From: Tetrapyrgos nigripes
Taxonomy: Eukaryota; Basidiomycota; Agaricomycetes; Agaricales; Campanellaceae
Direction of reading: 5' to 3'
Length of the DNA stretch: 64,000 nucleotides
Assembly: GCA_013368315.1 (NCBI GenBank)
Contig: JAACJM010000235.1
Coordinates: 59,968-123,967 of the forward strand
Shown: one piece after another, positions 11,305 to 25,280 of the stretch
Layout: each line of letters starts with the position of its first letter
How positions within the stretch are numbered: position 1 is the stretch's first letter
The notes under the pieces: generated by a model
What the model was told of the DNA's origin: nothing
Databases searched by the model: none
What the model saw: only the letters and a program-made list of their open reading frames with translations
Position numbers and translations under genes: made by a program

Positions 11305-12117
11305 ACGGAGCTGTGGTACAAGTTTGAAAGGAATCTTATAATTTCTTGCCTGGATTGAAGACTTAAGATACGGAGGCGTGTCGATATATATGGCCAAAAC
11401 CCTTGCATTTGTAGGCTGCGTACACCGTTAGCTGCTACGGGCACTAGGAAGACGACTTGGTTGGGAGGAAAGGTACTGAGCACAGCCACAAACAAACTTG
11501 TCCTCAACCATGATGCAACGACAGTACGTCGATTTGGGATTCATTCTTCACTCTCTTCAACTGACTCTGCCATCTTTGTATATGGAAGAGCAAGTACCGA
11601 CGCTTCAGAGTAACTCCTATAGCTGTGTTTGGTTTTCAGCTCAGGCCAAAAGGACGGGGACCAGGATGAGAATGGGGACGAGGTTGAAGGGAAATCGGTA
11701 TCGAAAAGATGGAAAGGGTCGAAGGGGTCGAAAGGAAGAATATCGAAATGAAGATGATTTGGCCGGCGCCCGTCGCTCGTAGTTTGTGCTCTTTTTGAGT
11801 GAGTACTTGGTACTTGAGTTATTGTGTCTTTCTACTTTTCTTTTTCTCTTTTGTTGCCCTGCTACTCTCTTCTTCCCCTCCCCTCCCCTCCCCTCTCCAC
11901 TGCACCCTCCACAACTAATTGCTAATCACCGATCGCTGCTGACACGCTCCTCGCGATCTGCTGCAGTCGTTGCAGTGGACCGACACGACACGACGCGGCG
12001 ACGGTGACGTTCTTCTCTTTTCTCTTGAACGCCGCTCCTTCAACCTTCACTTTTCACGATGGGGTATGGTCATTGGCGACGTCAGGACTCAGTTCTAACT
12101 CCTGATACTGGACATTG
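11305..12117. other. non-coding, pyrimidine-rich spacer
   Basis: No supported gene. There is a short CCCCT pentanucleotide run near 11877-11900. Short frames here lack family features. Confidence 0.35.
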
Positions 12118-13470
12118 TCATAGGCTTCACTTCGTTTATCTTACACCCTTTCTCTTTTTAACTTCTTGTTTTTACCATTTCTTGGGACACTGTATCTCCG
12201 TAGGCTTGCATGTGAAATATACTTTCTATTGCCCTCAAAGCCTGCAAGATGCCATTTCCATAGTCTGTCTTTCCTCACCATGTAATTGATCGGGAAGGTA
12301 TTGCTTGTCTCTGTTCCGTTTGGTTCACGGTGAAGGGTCGTCTTTCTACTTGCCTTTGTCATTTTGCGACCCTTCTCGCCGCTGCTACGTACTCTAGCTG
12401 CAGTGATGTGTCTTTACCGCGCCTCTCTCTCTTGCTCCCCCTTCCTCCGAGTCATGACGACGTCCTTTTCTTCTTTTTTTATTCATTCTCAGCTGACTGT
12501 ATCCGTGGTACTGATTCTGTTACGAATATACGTACCAGGCTTATCAACCTCAAGATTGCTTCAGTGTACAACGAGGCATGCAGAGGAGCAACGCTCGTCG
12601 ACACGCTCAGAAAAGGTGCTGACTGGAACTGACTACGTGGACGACGAGTAGCGATGGCGTTTATCTGCTTCGGGTAAGTTTTTCCTCTCTCAATCTCTCT
12701 TTGTTTTCCTTTTTCTTCCCTTTCGACGTCCATCCCTAACTCTTGAGTTTTATATGCCTAGTTCCTTTTATTCATTCTCCTCGATGTTTTCTTCCGTTTT
12801 AGTGTCTCGTATGTATGCTAATCTTGCTTCTGTGTTGCTGTACAGGTGTCTACCGTATGGACTTACCATCAAGCTTGTGTCGTTATCTATACCTGCCCCG
12901 GTTTTCCTTGCTTTACAGGTGTCTACCGTATGGAATTACCATCAAGCTTGTATCGTCATCTATACCTGCCCCGGTTTTCCTTTCATGCTGTCTGGGTCGG
13001 GTTGGAGCCGGTGCCTGTGTAACAGATGCGTAAGAGCTAGGTAGCAAGGCTGGAAGGTTGGAAAGGAGTGTAGACGAAGAGCTAGAACCAACGTGTGGAT
13101 TGTATTCGGTGAGTTTCCTAAAGCTGTTCTTGATCTTTCTCTCTGCTTTCACTTCTCCTACTTCTACTGTTCCCTGGGCCTTCTTTTCCTCTTTGTCATG
13201 GCCGGCCTCTCGTCGCTATACATACTACTTTAAATTTCCCCACCTTCTAATTCTACTATATGATATGGATATAGAGCTTTCTGAAAATCATGACTATAAC
13301 AGGCTTCTCAGCTTCAAGACAATGCCGACGTGCAGTGATATACATTCGGACGATCTACACTGCTTCTCATACACAACGTTCTGCGTCATCATGACGTGCT
13401 GGGCTAGGCTGTGTCAGCAAGGTCAAGGTTGAGGGCTTGTAGATTCTGTTCGGTGAGTTCTCAGCATAGT
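12118..13470 (+). repeat. dispersed repeat family B, diverged copy 1
   Basis: Blocks here match the better copies at 35655-36950 and 48075-49985. Examples are the GTAGGCTTGCATGTGAAATA block near 12201, the GGCTTCTCAGCTTCAAGACA block near 13301, and the block around CGTCATCATGACGTGCTGGG near 13384. Between them the sequence has diverged or been rearranged. No protein frame is kept. Confidence 0.55.
12841..12986 (+). repeat. 73-bp tandem duplication
   Basis: Two adjacent copies of a 73-bp unit that starts TACAGGTGTCTACCGTATGG (12841 and 12914), differing at a few bases. Each unit opens with TACAG|GT, so the duplication copies a sequence resembling a splice acceptor followed by a donor. Confidence 0.85.
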
Positions 13471-14229
13471 CATGAAGGTTCGGAATACAGTTGCTATACT
13501 GCATGAGGCTTGATGGATCTTGGAGCATCGCGATCGAGTGCACAGTGGGCTCAGGGCGTTTGGTCATCCTAGTGGGATGCTCTTTTACTACTTCCTCATC
13601 TCCTTTTTCCTTCTGTAATGCGGTGTCATTTCAAGCTCCTTCTGTCTTTCTCCTTGTTAATCACAGCATCCTTTCATTCCTTCTAAATATTCTTTCTAAA
13701 TTCTATGTAGGTGCACTTCGCCGTCGGTTCATGTGATTGTTCCGTTCTTATCTTCCAATTCCAGCTGCCATGGGCATCAATCAACGTGCCACAGTCATAG
13801 TAGGTCCATGTTGCCTTGTCAACTCGTAAGCGATACTAACTTTACATTCCTTCACAGGTTGAAAAACCGTATCGCAATCGCTTGAGAGATCGGATGATTG
13901 TCGTCCTAGACTTGTGCCTTTCTTTCCAAGATAAGATATAAGGACCGTGAACAGCGCTAGCCAAATTAGCGAAAACCTTTACTTAGCTGGTGCCTCGAGG
14001 TGTATGTAGTGTATTCCATGTTCCGTGGACTCATCCTTACGGAAAGCTGTTCATTATCCATCAAACCTTGTACTTATTTGACAGCTTTAGTACTATCGGC
14101 GTTATCGATAGTACGAATACAAATTCCAGGGTTCCTTTGTCTTATAATCACCGCGCCACCGCAGTGGGTGACCTTTGTCTTCTTCAGACAACGTGTCCTT
14201 CCCCCGTCCTTGGTTGCGTTTGTACCACC
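13470..14229. other. upstream region of the giant gene
   Basis: No gene supported. A GATATAAG sequence near 13933 could serve as a TATA-like element about 300 bp upstream of the start codon; this is not demonstrated. Other short frames are shadows. Confidence 0.35.
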
Positions 14230-17200
14230 ATGTCTACTCTGGACTATATCGCATATCATGTTTTTCTTCCACCAAAACTTCCTCAGAAAGACGACTACAC
14301 CGTCAACAATGAAACGGCGTTATGCAGAACTGTCTTACAGTCTGCCACCAAATATCTTCACTCGGGACTTGTTGATGAGCAGTACCGGTCGGATTGGAGA
14401 GCCCTCGTGGGGATGTTGATTTATTTGACTAAATCTACGGAGGAGATGGATGGAGATGTATTGGAGAATACTTTCTCGTCTATGAAGGACGGAGGTAAGT
14501 TATTTATTGTCTTTATCAGCACCGGCTGGTTACTTTGCTGATCCGCGGCTTCTTTCATCTACAGACGTACGTGCTTGCTTGGTCAGGGAACAGAATGCTG
14601 GTGTTATCTTCAGGAAACGCGCAGCAGATGTCATCTACGAAGCGTTCGAGGTGCGGCCTCCAACGGAGAAGGTTACGTCCGCCCAGGGAAAGCTCTCTTG
14701 CACATATCCTGGCCCTGCTATCAGTGTTCCTCTCCCTCATTTCGAAAATCCCGATTTCCTTCGAGAACTATCCTCTTTCCTCGTCCAAATGGACTCGGAT
14801 ACGCTAGACTCGGCTGCTACATCCAAAAAAGCCGGGACCGAGATCACTGAGGAGCGAGACTCGGCTCATCCTCGTTATATTACCTCCCTTTTGACCGGTA
14901 TTCTGCGAGGCCTTGGAAAGCCAGCAGATGTACACCGCATCCAGAAGCGAATCGCTGACGAAGTCCTTATGGATAAAGCTCGGATTCCCTGGCGTCGTTC
15001 TATGGTCTGGTTGGTGATTCGTGTCGCCCTCCAGACTCATTTTGCTCGGATTGGAGACAATAACGAGTACAAAGTCTTCATGATCCAACTCATGTGCGAC
15101 ATCTTGGAGGACGCTGTCAAAGCACGCTTCGTCAACGACATGTTGTTCGCCATGCGGGCAAAGGTCGCTATTCGTGTCTCCAAACTCGGCTCCTCGGTCC
15201 CCAACGCCGTTTTAGAGCGAGCGAAGGATGTATCTGCGAAAGTAGAGACTCTGCTTGAGACTCGTTGGGCCAAGATCCAGGAGGCACAGGCGCAGTCTCC
15301 TCCATGGGATGGCGCAGCTCTTCGTTCCTGGGCGAAGGCGGATAGTCATCTCACCATGCCTAAATCCCGTCGATACCTTCTCAGCACTCTTTCACGCAAG
15401 GGTGGTGATAGTGTTCCCGATGACTTTTCCCCGAACTGTAGTCCTCGACCTCTGCAAGATCTCAAGCAGTTCGAGCTCTGTACACAGTCGTTCTTGGAGA
15501 AAGCATTTGCTTCCGAGACGTATATCGCTCTGGCCGACCTCGAATTGTCAGTTCAAAGCAACCTGGATAGTTGGATCGACAAGAACATAAAGGAGCCGCT
15601 TGTCCCTTCTATCCTCTTCGATATCATGGTCGCGTATCGTTCTGCGGCCAGTGGATGTTATGTCTTTCCCGAGGACAACTCTATCATGATCCTGACATTA
15701 TTTGAGCTGTGGGTTGCTCTGGATAAAGCGGTCGTGAAGAGGGTCCCTCTCCTGGCGGAGTTCTCTCCTGAAGTTCCTCTGGATCTCTTTGAACCTCTAC
15801 TCCTGCGTAAAGCAACGCATATACATCGGCTCATCCAAATCCATCACTACCTTCGTCTTCGTCATGAAAAGGCCAAGTTTGGGTCTATCTTCACGGAAGC
15901 ATCATATTCCAATAGTTTCGCTGTGAAGTTCTTCAATCAGACGCCAGCTTTTCAGAAGTTGAAGACGAGTATTGAGTCGAATGCAGAGCAAAAGAGGACC
16001 CAAAAGCGTCAGGAGTGGGCTCAGAAGCGGCAGGAGCACAAGGAGAAGACAGACCGAGCGCGTCAACTGACGTGCATTTACGAGACTCACGGACAGAGGG
16101 CCCAGCATTCTGGAAGATGCGAGAGATGCAGACTTTTTGCACAAGCAAGTCGGCTCGAAATCACAGTACACGAATGGCCTTTACCCTCCGACAGTAATGT
16201 CGCGAAGACGGTCATTTTCGAGATGAAGTGCCCGAAAGATTTCCGTATCTGGAGGGAAACCACGTACACTCTTCTGAACGACGTCTGTCAAGCACAGAGC
16301 GGTCCGGATCCTGCAGGAGGACAGCCTTCCTCCCATCTATACCAGTACTGCAATCAATTCACAGAGTTGCGTACAAAGAAGGAGGAAGTTGGACGAATTT
16401 CCTTGGCTTCTACGACTAAATCGTTCCTTGCGGCACATTACAAGTCGAAGAAGATAGCTAAAGCGAGCGCAGAGAGAGACGTGATTGTCCCAAATGGCCT
16501 TTCCTGGCAGCTCTACGATGGAACAGTCAACAGGTGGCCAGCGAAGCGTTCCTTTGCTGATGCGAATCCCACCGTCGCTCATATGTGCACTCTTCATCTT
16601 CCGACCTCTTATACGTCGTATGATTCCTTGCAGGGGTTTATTGAGTCCGTCGCTCAAAATTCCAACCTCGCAATAGCTCATCAGCACTACTGCCGCGACA
16701 GTCTCAGCATGCACGAGTTTATCTCCTTTGCCACGCTTAGAAGTGGACAACGCCTTCAATGGCTCAATATCGCCAAGGAGATCCGGACACGTGTCCTTAC
16801 ATTTCACAATGAGGAAGTTCATCTCCTCATGACGCAAGCCGCTTGTCAAGTGGGGAATATAATCTCGGGAGAACTAGAACGACACCTGGATCTCAAGTCT
16901 CCGGCCTTTTGTCACACTCTGCTCGGTGAACTCAAGAAGCTCCTGGTTGATGTTCAAACCAACTGGATGGAGGTCACCACCGTCCGTACAATCATTATGC
17001 TTGGTGGTCGTGTTCTTGCTTCAATCAAGGACAGCGGTGCTCAAGAGGAGGCTTTTAGCCTAATGCTTCTTGCTCGCAGTGTGGTCTACACATGGTTGAC
17101 ATCGTTAATCAAGAATCCCGTTGATTCTATTGACGATAAACTTGTCTCTGAACGTCAGAGGACAGTCTCCGAATTGGCGCTCACCTGCCTCCTCACCTAC

Positions 17201-20200
17201 GACGTCGACAAGAAGCATCTTCCCAGGCTATTGACCACCCCTCACGATGTGTCTATCTTCCTCGAATGCTTGATCCACAGGTTCGATAATACTCTCTTGT
17301 CTTCCGACGTTCTACCACCACATATTCAGACGCTTCTGCATCGTACCCGAAGGCTTTCTCATTTTGTTGAGCCCGTCTTAAGGTCTCTTCTCTTGGAGAA
17401 TCGGCAAGGAGTTGATCAGGCTTTGCTAAGTGTCTGGCCTGCCTATCGTCTTTGTCTAGATATTCCGTGGAGCTGTCTCAATACACCCAACAACCGTTGG
17501 GTGTGCGCTTCTACCAAAGCACTGGCTAGCTATCGTCAGCAAAATGTCCATCTGAATATATTGGAAGGTCAATTACTCGTCGACGGAAAGTCTTTAACCA
17601 GACTACCCAAAACAATGACAGAACACTCGACCTTCAGAAGACTGTTTGGTAACGTGAGTGAATCGCTTTTGAGAGTGGAGTTCGCTCACTGATATGCTGA
17701 ATAGCGCCTTCTTGAAGTCTTCCCATCTGATAGCAAAGATGGTTTAGCCTTTTCCAGTCGCAGTGATATTTACGGTTACCAGGTGAGTAAATGGTGTCTT
17801 GCCATGCCCAACCTTTGTTAAACCATACATGATAGGTTCATTTTGACCTACGTGGAAGCGACTTGGTTATACAAGCCCAACATCTTAAAAGTCATGCTCG
17901 ACTCGAATTGATACCACAAAGGCGATTGTTCGGGGACCTTCCAGAACTCATGGTCAAAGAGTACTTTCACTGGATAGACCTTGAACAGAGGGAAATCGAG
18001 CTCAGACCGTATACTTCGCCTTGGGTCTCATCAGTCGGTAATTGGAGATTGAAGCTTCGAGGCGAGGACATCACAATGGTGTTAGACGGGAAGCAGCTGG
18101 TTGACATCCATAGCAAGTCGTTCCAGATGATCTCTGGCTACCTCAATCGGATGGAGCATAGTCAATTTTTGACTGTCACGTACTCGGCCGGGCCTGCGAT
18201 CGACGTAGACCTTCCGAGATTCCAGCTCTCATTTAGTGTCAATTCTGAAGGGAGCTTGGAATGTATTACCTTTCCTGGTATGTGTGTCGATAACTACTCG
18301 TCGATCGGGACGCTCTATGGTCTCGTCAATATGCTGGTGTTGAACCCGTCGGTACCTACTCAGCCTCGGCGTATCCTCATTCCGAACGGACGGATCAGAA
18401 CGAGGATCAAGGAACATCATGTCGAAGTGTCTGTGGATACTAATCCCGACGAGTGGAAGAGAACATTCTTCGTTGATTATACCATACGGGAAGACCTTGG
18501 GTATTTGGAAGGCGACGGAAGCTTGACCAGTCACTTCCTTCGTGCCTATCTGCACGCGTTGACATCTTATTGTCTGCCTGATCCATTGACAGGAAGAACG
18601 GGGACAGAAGAATCCTTGGCTATCTTGACTTCCGCACGGTCATTCTCCATCCAGAATCTTACGGATGCTCAGTTTTTGAATATCCTGTACCAAATTGCCT
18701 CCATGACCCCCTCCAGGACCTACTATCCAGAGAACTCCGAATTGATGCAAACCGTTCATTGGTCCAACTTGCCAGTACCAGTTCTCTCGCAGCACCCCTC
18801 ATTCTTCCCGGAAACGATGGCGATCTTGGATTATTGTCACAGCTTGCTCAAAGAACTTCAAGTTGATGCTTATCGTGATATTGCGATAGATATTCCACGT
18901 TGGCATGTAAAGTCAAAGCAGAAGCTATGGCTCCGAGATTATCTGCGGAACTTCAAATTCTACGCTGCTGTTGACGTCGAGTCTACGGCGAAGGATTACA
19001 GCACCGACATACCGTATACCTCACGTGACCTTGATCTGACAGGCGAACAGATCGCCTGTACTGTTGCATCGGCGATTTTTGAACCTCCCTCATCTCCATT
19101 TCCATCTATCTCCAATTTCCTGAAGCAGTGGAGGGCCCTCACTCGACGCGACGATGTCAGCTTATCACTTTCTTATAACAAAGAGCAGTGGCTGGATACA
19201 CATGTGCTTTCAACGCATTGGCTGACCTTGTATGACTTGTGTCGTGACCCTTCCGTTACGCGTGAGGAGAAGGTCTACCAAATCACCTTTTCCTTCCCAT
19301 CATTGGCTTTCCGTGACAAAAGCGCTCAAAAGCTTCTCTCCTTACTCATCGAATTCACCACCAATCCCAGTTTCAGCGCTATAAGCGCACCTTCTTTCCC
19401 TTCCTATGCTCTATCCAACGGCGTCAGTCCAAAAGGAAAGCAACTGGATATCATTCTTTTGGACGCGAGAATTGCAGGTTTTGACTGGTCTTCAGTTGGT
19501 CTGGTACAGAGATTGGACGAAAGTGATTCGGATTACGAGGAACGCTGTGATGAACAATTTGGGGAGGTTATATCTCAGCTCAAGAGCGCGCTATTATCGC
19601 AATGGCCAGGATCACCATCCGATGATGTCAAGCATGCCAGCATCTCCTCCGATCGTCTGATGAAGGGAGTTCGCCAGCTTTTTGAAAGCTGTGATCAAAA
19701 TAAGCAATACATGGACCATGTAGACACTGTGCAGGCCATTTTGAACAGCGTTATCCTCTCCCCCCTTCCCTCCACTTCATCTCAACTTCAGTCTTACAAG
19801 ATTGACGTTGCGCCTTCCCCGACATTGCAATCCAACCAGATTGTACGGACAGGTATCGATTATCTATTGCGTCGATCGCCTCCATCTGTTGATTGCCACG
19901 AGTCGAAGTTCACCGATCTTGGAACATATCTACGAAGAACCCCTCCAGCCAGCAGCGGTATATCACAAGAACTCCTATCTCTGACTCAGCAGATTTCAGG
20001 CGACTCCAATTTCACTCAGAAACTTCTAGGAAAAGCACTGAGAGGGAGTTCTGATGCGTTATCACATTCGCAGACATCACTTCAACGTACCACTGGCCTC
20101 GACCTCTCATGCGAAGACGAAATTATTCGTTTCATTACAGAATACGACAAGTCCTGTGAACGAGAGTACGCCCTTGTTCACGCTATCGTCTACGAGGCGC

Positions 20201-23200
20201 TTTCGCCTAAGTCAGGACCGGAACAGCTTCTGCAAACGGCTGGGCTTTGGCCACGCGTAACGCCATACTCCCTCCTGCGATTGCTTTCGTATGATCAACG
20301 GTCGTATTTGTCAGACTCGTGGAAAGCAGTCTTGACGGTGTATGCAAAGAAGATCTCGGAACGCCAGCGATCCCAGAGATTGCTTTCTCAGCTCGCCAGT
20401 GAAGACAGAGATGGAGTACTACAAGAAATGGCGAACTCTTCCCCTAAAGGATTAGATGACATCGACTGGTTATTGGTTCAGGTAAGATCCCTTCATTGAT
20501 TAAATGATCGTTTCTCACTGTCACTTCCCTTCTTTCAGATCTCGAGTAACTTCCTTGCTAGAGATGTGCAAGTTGACGTTGCTAACGAAATGGAGAGCCC
20601 TTCAAGCTCCGAGAACTCGGTCCTGCAGTTGAACATGGGCGAAGGGAAATCATCCGTCATAACCCCCATGATCGCATCTTCTATGGCCGATGGCGGTAAA
20701 CTTGTGCGAGTAGTCGTTCTGAAGGCTCTCTGCACCCAGATGTTCCAATTGCTTGTGGATCGGGTCTCGAATCTCGTAAATCGTCGCGTTTACTATATGC
20801 CTTTCTCCCGTCGTCTCAAGATGGACCAGTACAAGGTTGCTAAGATACAGGCCTTGTACGAGGAATGCATGAAAAAGGGAGGGATTCTAGTCGTTCAACC
20901 CGAACATATCCTTTCTTTTCGCTTGATGGGACTTGATCGTATCGTCGAATCTGGTTTGCAAAATTTGCAAGGGGAGGCCGAGGGTACCGTTTGCCGACAG
21001 CTCATCGAATCTCAACGTTGGCTCCAGAAACATACGCGGGACATTCTCGATGAATGCGACGAAATTTTGCATGTCAGATATCAGCTGATCTATACGCTGG
21101 GGAAGCAGGGGCTGCTTGAAGACCATCCAAACCGATGGACTACGATTCAGGAGGTCTTTTCGTTGCTTCTGACACATGCACCCCGCGTCAGACAGGAATT
21201 TCCGCTTGGTATTCACATCCAGGACGAGGCTATTCATAAAGGAGATTTTCCCGCTATCCTCATCGTCTCTGCGGATGCAAGGGCATTGCTCTTCGATCTC
21301 ATTGTGACAGATATTCTGGCCGGGCGGTTGTTGAACTATCCTTTCGAACGTTTACCAAAAGAGTTGAAGCCCATTGTTCGCAAGTTCCTCTGCAATCGAA
21401 GCGTCAGTGCGGCTGAAGTCAGACTGTTATCCCAATACTGTCAAGGAAGCAGTAGTTGGAACGGACTGCTTCTTCTGCGTGGTTTGATTGCCTATGGGGT
21501 CCTGGCGTATACGTTGAACGAGAGAAGATGGAGAGTTGATTATGGGTTAGACGAGCATAGGACACTGTTGGCTGTGCCTTACAGGGCTAAAGACGTTCCT
21601 TCCCTGAGAGCAGAGTTTGGGCACCCGGACGTAGCTATCTCATTGACGTGCCTTTCGTACTATTACCGAGGCTTGACGGAGGGTCAGCTGGATACTTGCT
21701 TCGAGATGCTGATGAAGTCGGACAATCCTAATCTGGAATACGAACGATGGGCTCGAAACGTTCCAGAAGTTCCTCGTACTGTCAATGGGATCAATCTTCG
21801 AGATCTTATTCAGCGTCATAATGTCCTGATCCCCTACTTCTCTCACAACCATGCCGTTGTCAACTTTTTCCTTTCTGAAGTCGTGTTCCCCAAATACGCC
21901 AAAAGATTCCCGGAAAAGCTGGCAACTTCTGGATGGGATTTGGCCGAAGAAAAGGAAAACTTTACGACAGGTTTTAGCGGGACTAAAGACAGCCAGTACC
22001 TCCTTCCTGCTACCATCTCCCAGCTTGACGAAAACTCGCTCGGTCAAGAGAGTACCAACGCCCAAGTCATTGAATACCTCCTGAAGCCCGAGAACAACTA
22101 CTATCACTGCGCTAGAGGAGCAAATAACGAGCCACTCTCAGCTTCTGACTTTCTCCAGCTCATTCAAGTAATCGGGCAGGCAATTGGGAAACAGATTCGG
22201 GTCTTGCTTGATGTGGGAGCTCAGATACTGGATATGAGTAACGAAGCCGTGGCTAGGTATTGGTTGGAATTGGAGAACCCCAAAGATGTTCAGGCGGCGG
22301 TGTACTTCAACAATAGGGATCAGATGATGGTTTTGGACCGGCGTAAGAGGAACCAAAAGTTTATTTCGTCGCAGTGGAGAAATCAGTTGGACAGATGTGT
22401 AATCTATCTGGATGATGCTCACACGAGGGGGACCGATTTGAAGCTTCCTAAAGATTATCGAGCGGCGGTGACATTAGGACCCAAGGTCACAAAGGACCGT
22501 TTGACGCAGGGTAAGTATGATATCCTTTTCATAAAATTCCGATTAGTACTAACCTATTCATCAGGATGCATGCGAATGCGAAAGCTGGGCTTTGGTCAAT
22601 CTGTTATGTTTTTCGCTCCGTTCAAGGTTGACCAAAGGATCCGGGAGATCTGTGGACTAGACAATCATTCTCCTGTCCTGTCCTCACATGTGTTGAGGTG
22701 GGCATACTCGGAAACTGTCACAGACATCGAACATCACATTCCACATTGGGTGCAGCAAGGGACTGATTATATTGCTCGTCAACAGGCATGGGAGGCATTT
22801 GATAAATCGGAGAGAGTCTCAGACCTGGCAGTTTGGCGACAGCCCGATGCTAGGACTTTGGAGGAAATGTACGGAGCAAAGGATGAGGAGCAAAGGCAGG
22901 AGAGCTTGACCTTGGAATTCGGAAAGGGCGGTGAAAGGTTGAAGGAGCGATTCAACATTCTGGGTTACCAGGTTACTCAGAATATGCTCGATGACATGGT
23001 GGATGAAGAGCAAGAAAGAGAAGTCAGCCACGAAGTCGAAAAGGAACGTCAGGTTCAGCGTCCACCGAGAAAAGAGCCAGCGGCCCACATGTTACGCGAT
23101 TCAGTTCGAGAATTCGTCCATTCGGGTATAGTTCGAGACAGCAGAACGTTCATACCACTGTTTAAGTCGCTGAATTTACCACTCAACTCCACACATCGAG

Positions 23201-23829
23201 GCCTTCTCTCTACACTCGATTTCGCCATCACTATCAGAGGTTCTGAACCCGCACTGAATGATTTCATGCGTCCCGTCACTTGGGTCATATCCGGAGGGAG
23301 GACTGATGACTGGACCCCGGCTCTCGTCATCATCAGTCCCTTTGAAGCCGACCAACTTCGTTCCGAGATTGCCAAGAACAAAGTTGGGCTGCACCTCCAT
23401 GTGTACGCTCCTAAAGTTACTCAGAACCAAGAGTCTTTCGACGATCTAGGGTTCTTGACTATACCGCCAATATCAAATGCCCCAGGCTCCAACTGGACTC
23501 CTCCAGACCCATTGATGATCACCCAGCTCAACCTGTTTGCTGGTCAGCTATACTTCCACGATTGGGCCGCGTACAAGCAACTCTGCGACTACTTGGGCTT
23601 GTACATACCCGGTGACGATAGCTCAAGAGTAGTTGCGTATCAGAGCGACGGATTTGTGCTACCAAAGGATCGCCGAGGGGAGATGAAGAGGCTTTGTCCA
23701 TTCGAGACCAGTCCTTTGCCGAAATTGAAAGAATTATTCGGATTGCGTCGCAAAGGGAATGGGTACTCGTTTACTCATATTGGGAAGATTCTTAGCGGGA
23801 GGGCGTTGGATAAGAGAGATTTTGAATGA
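14230..23829 (+). CDS. giant DUF6606/DUF3638/DUF3645 protein (putative ubiquitinyl hydrolase-type)
   Basis: Six exons (14230-14494, 14565-17653, 17705-17782, 17836-20481, 20539-22510, 22565-23829), all with GT-AG introns of 51-70 bp, give 3,104 residues without a stop. The start at 14230 gives DYIAYHVFLPPKLPQ, the typical opening of the DUF6606 domain. The DUF3638 core begins around residue 2030, with a P-loop-like NMGEGKSSVITPM (about 2058-2070) and an acidic ILDECDEILHVRYQ motif roughly 130 residues later. DUF3645 follows, with FVLDRRKR-type and TRGTDLKLP motifs, and a charged EEQEREVSHEVEKERQVQ stretch lies nearer the C-terminus. Databases often label this family ubiquitinyl hydrolase, but its biochemistry is poorly known. 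A truncated paralog lies at 50397-54019. The gene appears intact and is probably a single-copy host gene. Confidence 0.93.
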
Positions 23830-24179
23830 TTGATAGTAGTAAGTCATGTTACAATGATTTTGCGGTTGTTTACTGACTGCTTTTCATCCCAGTGTATCCT
23901 GATTTGATGTCTCGTCTTCTTTTGTACATGACCTTTTGTATTAAGTATCCGTGAATGTACTTGTAGCTTTGTTAACTCCTACTGTTTGTATAAGGCTTGG
24001 TTCAAACGAAAGTACAGAGGCAATATCTTCCGTTAAAGTTGCTGAAATGGCAGAAAGGTGTTGATGACGTTGCAAGGGCGACAGAGGAGTGGGCTGCAGA
24101 ATGACCATGTGGCTGTGTTCAGCCTAGAACCTTCCACTTACGTCTACGTCTTCTCCTGTTTCCATCCAAATCGCAATGT
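23830..24179. other. 3' flank of the giant gene, with a family B fragment
   Basis: Non-coding. The last part (about 24095-24165) matches the start of family B at 35655: GTGGCTGTGTTC followed by ACGTCTACGTC. Confidence 0.5.
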
Positions 24180-25250
24180 AGCCCTCATATGGCCCCCACA
24201 GCGAAATGGTCAAGGAACTCGAGAGCAGATGGGATATATTCCTCCTTTCTCACCGTTTTCAAAACCTTCCCTTACTTACCCCGCCCTTTGTCTTTCCCCT
24301 TCTCACAGCACCGTTAGCCTCTCCGATGGCCTCACTGTCCCCTTCGCCCTAACCGCCGGCCTCTCCTCCCTAGGCACATCCCATCTTGTCGTCCTCAGCG
24401 GTGTAGCCGAACTCATCACTGGAGCCACATCGATGAGTATCTGAGGCAGATTCCTCGCTTCTCAAGCTGAGCAGGAACATTATCGGTACTTGAAAAACCA
24501 AACAGCGGCTAGGGCTATCAGAAGTTGTGCAGGCGGGTGGGGAAGAGGGTGGGACGACTGAACAGATACAGACGCAGAGGGATGAGGAGATGGGAGGGGA
24601 TTTGAGGTGGAGTAAGGATGTGGGTTTTTGCAGGGGCTGGGTGGGTGTATTCTTTCCTTTGTCTCTGTCTGTTACTCTATACTAACCCTCTTTTTCGTTC
24701 GGTCCCACCTCCCGCCTCTACATCTCCGCCTTCAACACCATTGCACTGGATACCTCATTGGTGGACTTATCCCGCTCTTCCCATACTTTTTCATACCTCA
24801 AGCCTTGACGGTGTTGATCTCCTCGTGTGTGGTGACGTGAGTGGTGTTGTTGGTGTTCGGTGCGATTAAGGCTCAGGTAAGCGATCGAGAAATGTCTTTT
24901 TCTACTCTACTCTACTTCTCCTCTACGGTCCTCGCCTTTGGGTCATCGTTTTCTTCCCTCCCTTGCTTCCTTATTTCCCCCACCCTTTCTCTTTCTCGCT
25001 TTCATCCCCTTTCATTACATATCCTCTTTTTCTCCTTTCTCACCATTATCTTCTATTCCCCTCTGCCAAACCTTCATTTAACACTTTAACAGGTCACTGG
25101 AGCATACACATCCAACTCTACCTACCCTTGGCCTCTCGAAAGGTGTCGCTTGGGGTGCAGTATCGACATTACTTGTTGGTGGGTTAGCGGCTGGAGCAGC
25201 GTTTGGGCTCGTTAAGGCTTTGGAGGGGGGTGGGGAGATGGGTGTGGGGA
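24180..25250 (+). pseudogene. CCC1/VIT-type vacuolar iron/manganese transporter pseudogene
   Basis: Several pieces of a CCC1/VIT1-family transporter lie in order. First is LSDGLTVPFALTAGLSSLG with SHLVVLSGVAELITGATSM (24320-24440), then GRFLASQAEQEHYRYL, then LIGGLIPLFPYFFIPQALTV (about 24745-24805). After an apparent intron ending in ACAG comes GAVSTLLVGGLAAGAAFGLV (about 25155-25215). Working members move Fe2+ or Mn2+ into the vacuole through five membrane segments. This copy is broken by TGA at 24442-24444, where the family has Gly, by TGA at 24838-24840, and by a frame change just before the last segment. The lumenal loop between membrane segments 2 and 3 is scrambled. The 3' end runs into a G-rich minisatellite. 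Confidence 0.8.
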
Positions 25251-25280
25251 GGAGGGGAGGTTGGTTGGACGTGGTGGAGG

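Noticed and set aside
13990..14541. Longer frame extending upstream of the giant gene start
   Set aside because: The DUF6606 motif starts at the internal ATG at 14230; sequence before it has no similarity and the frame beyond 14494 is intron.
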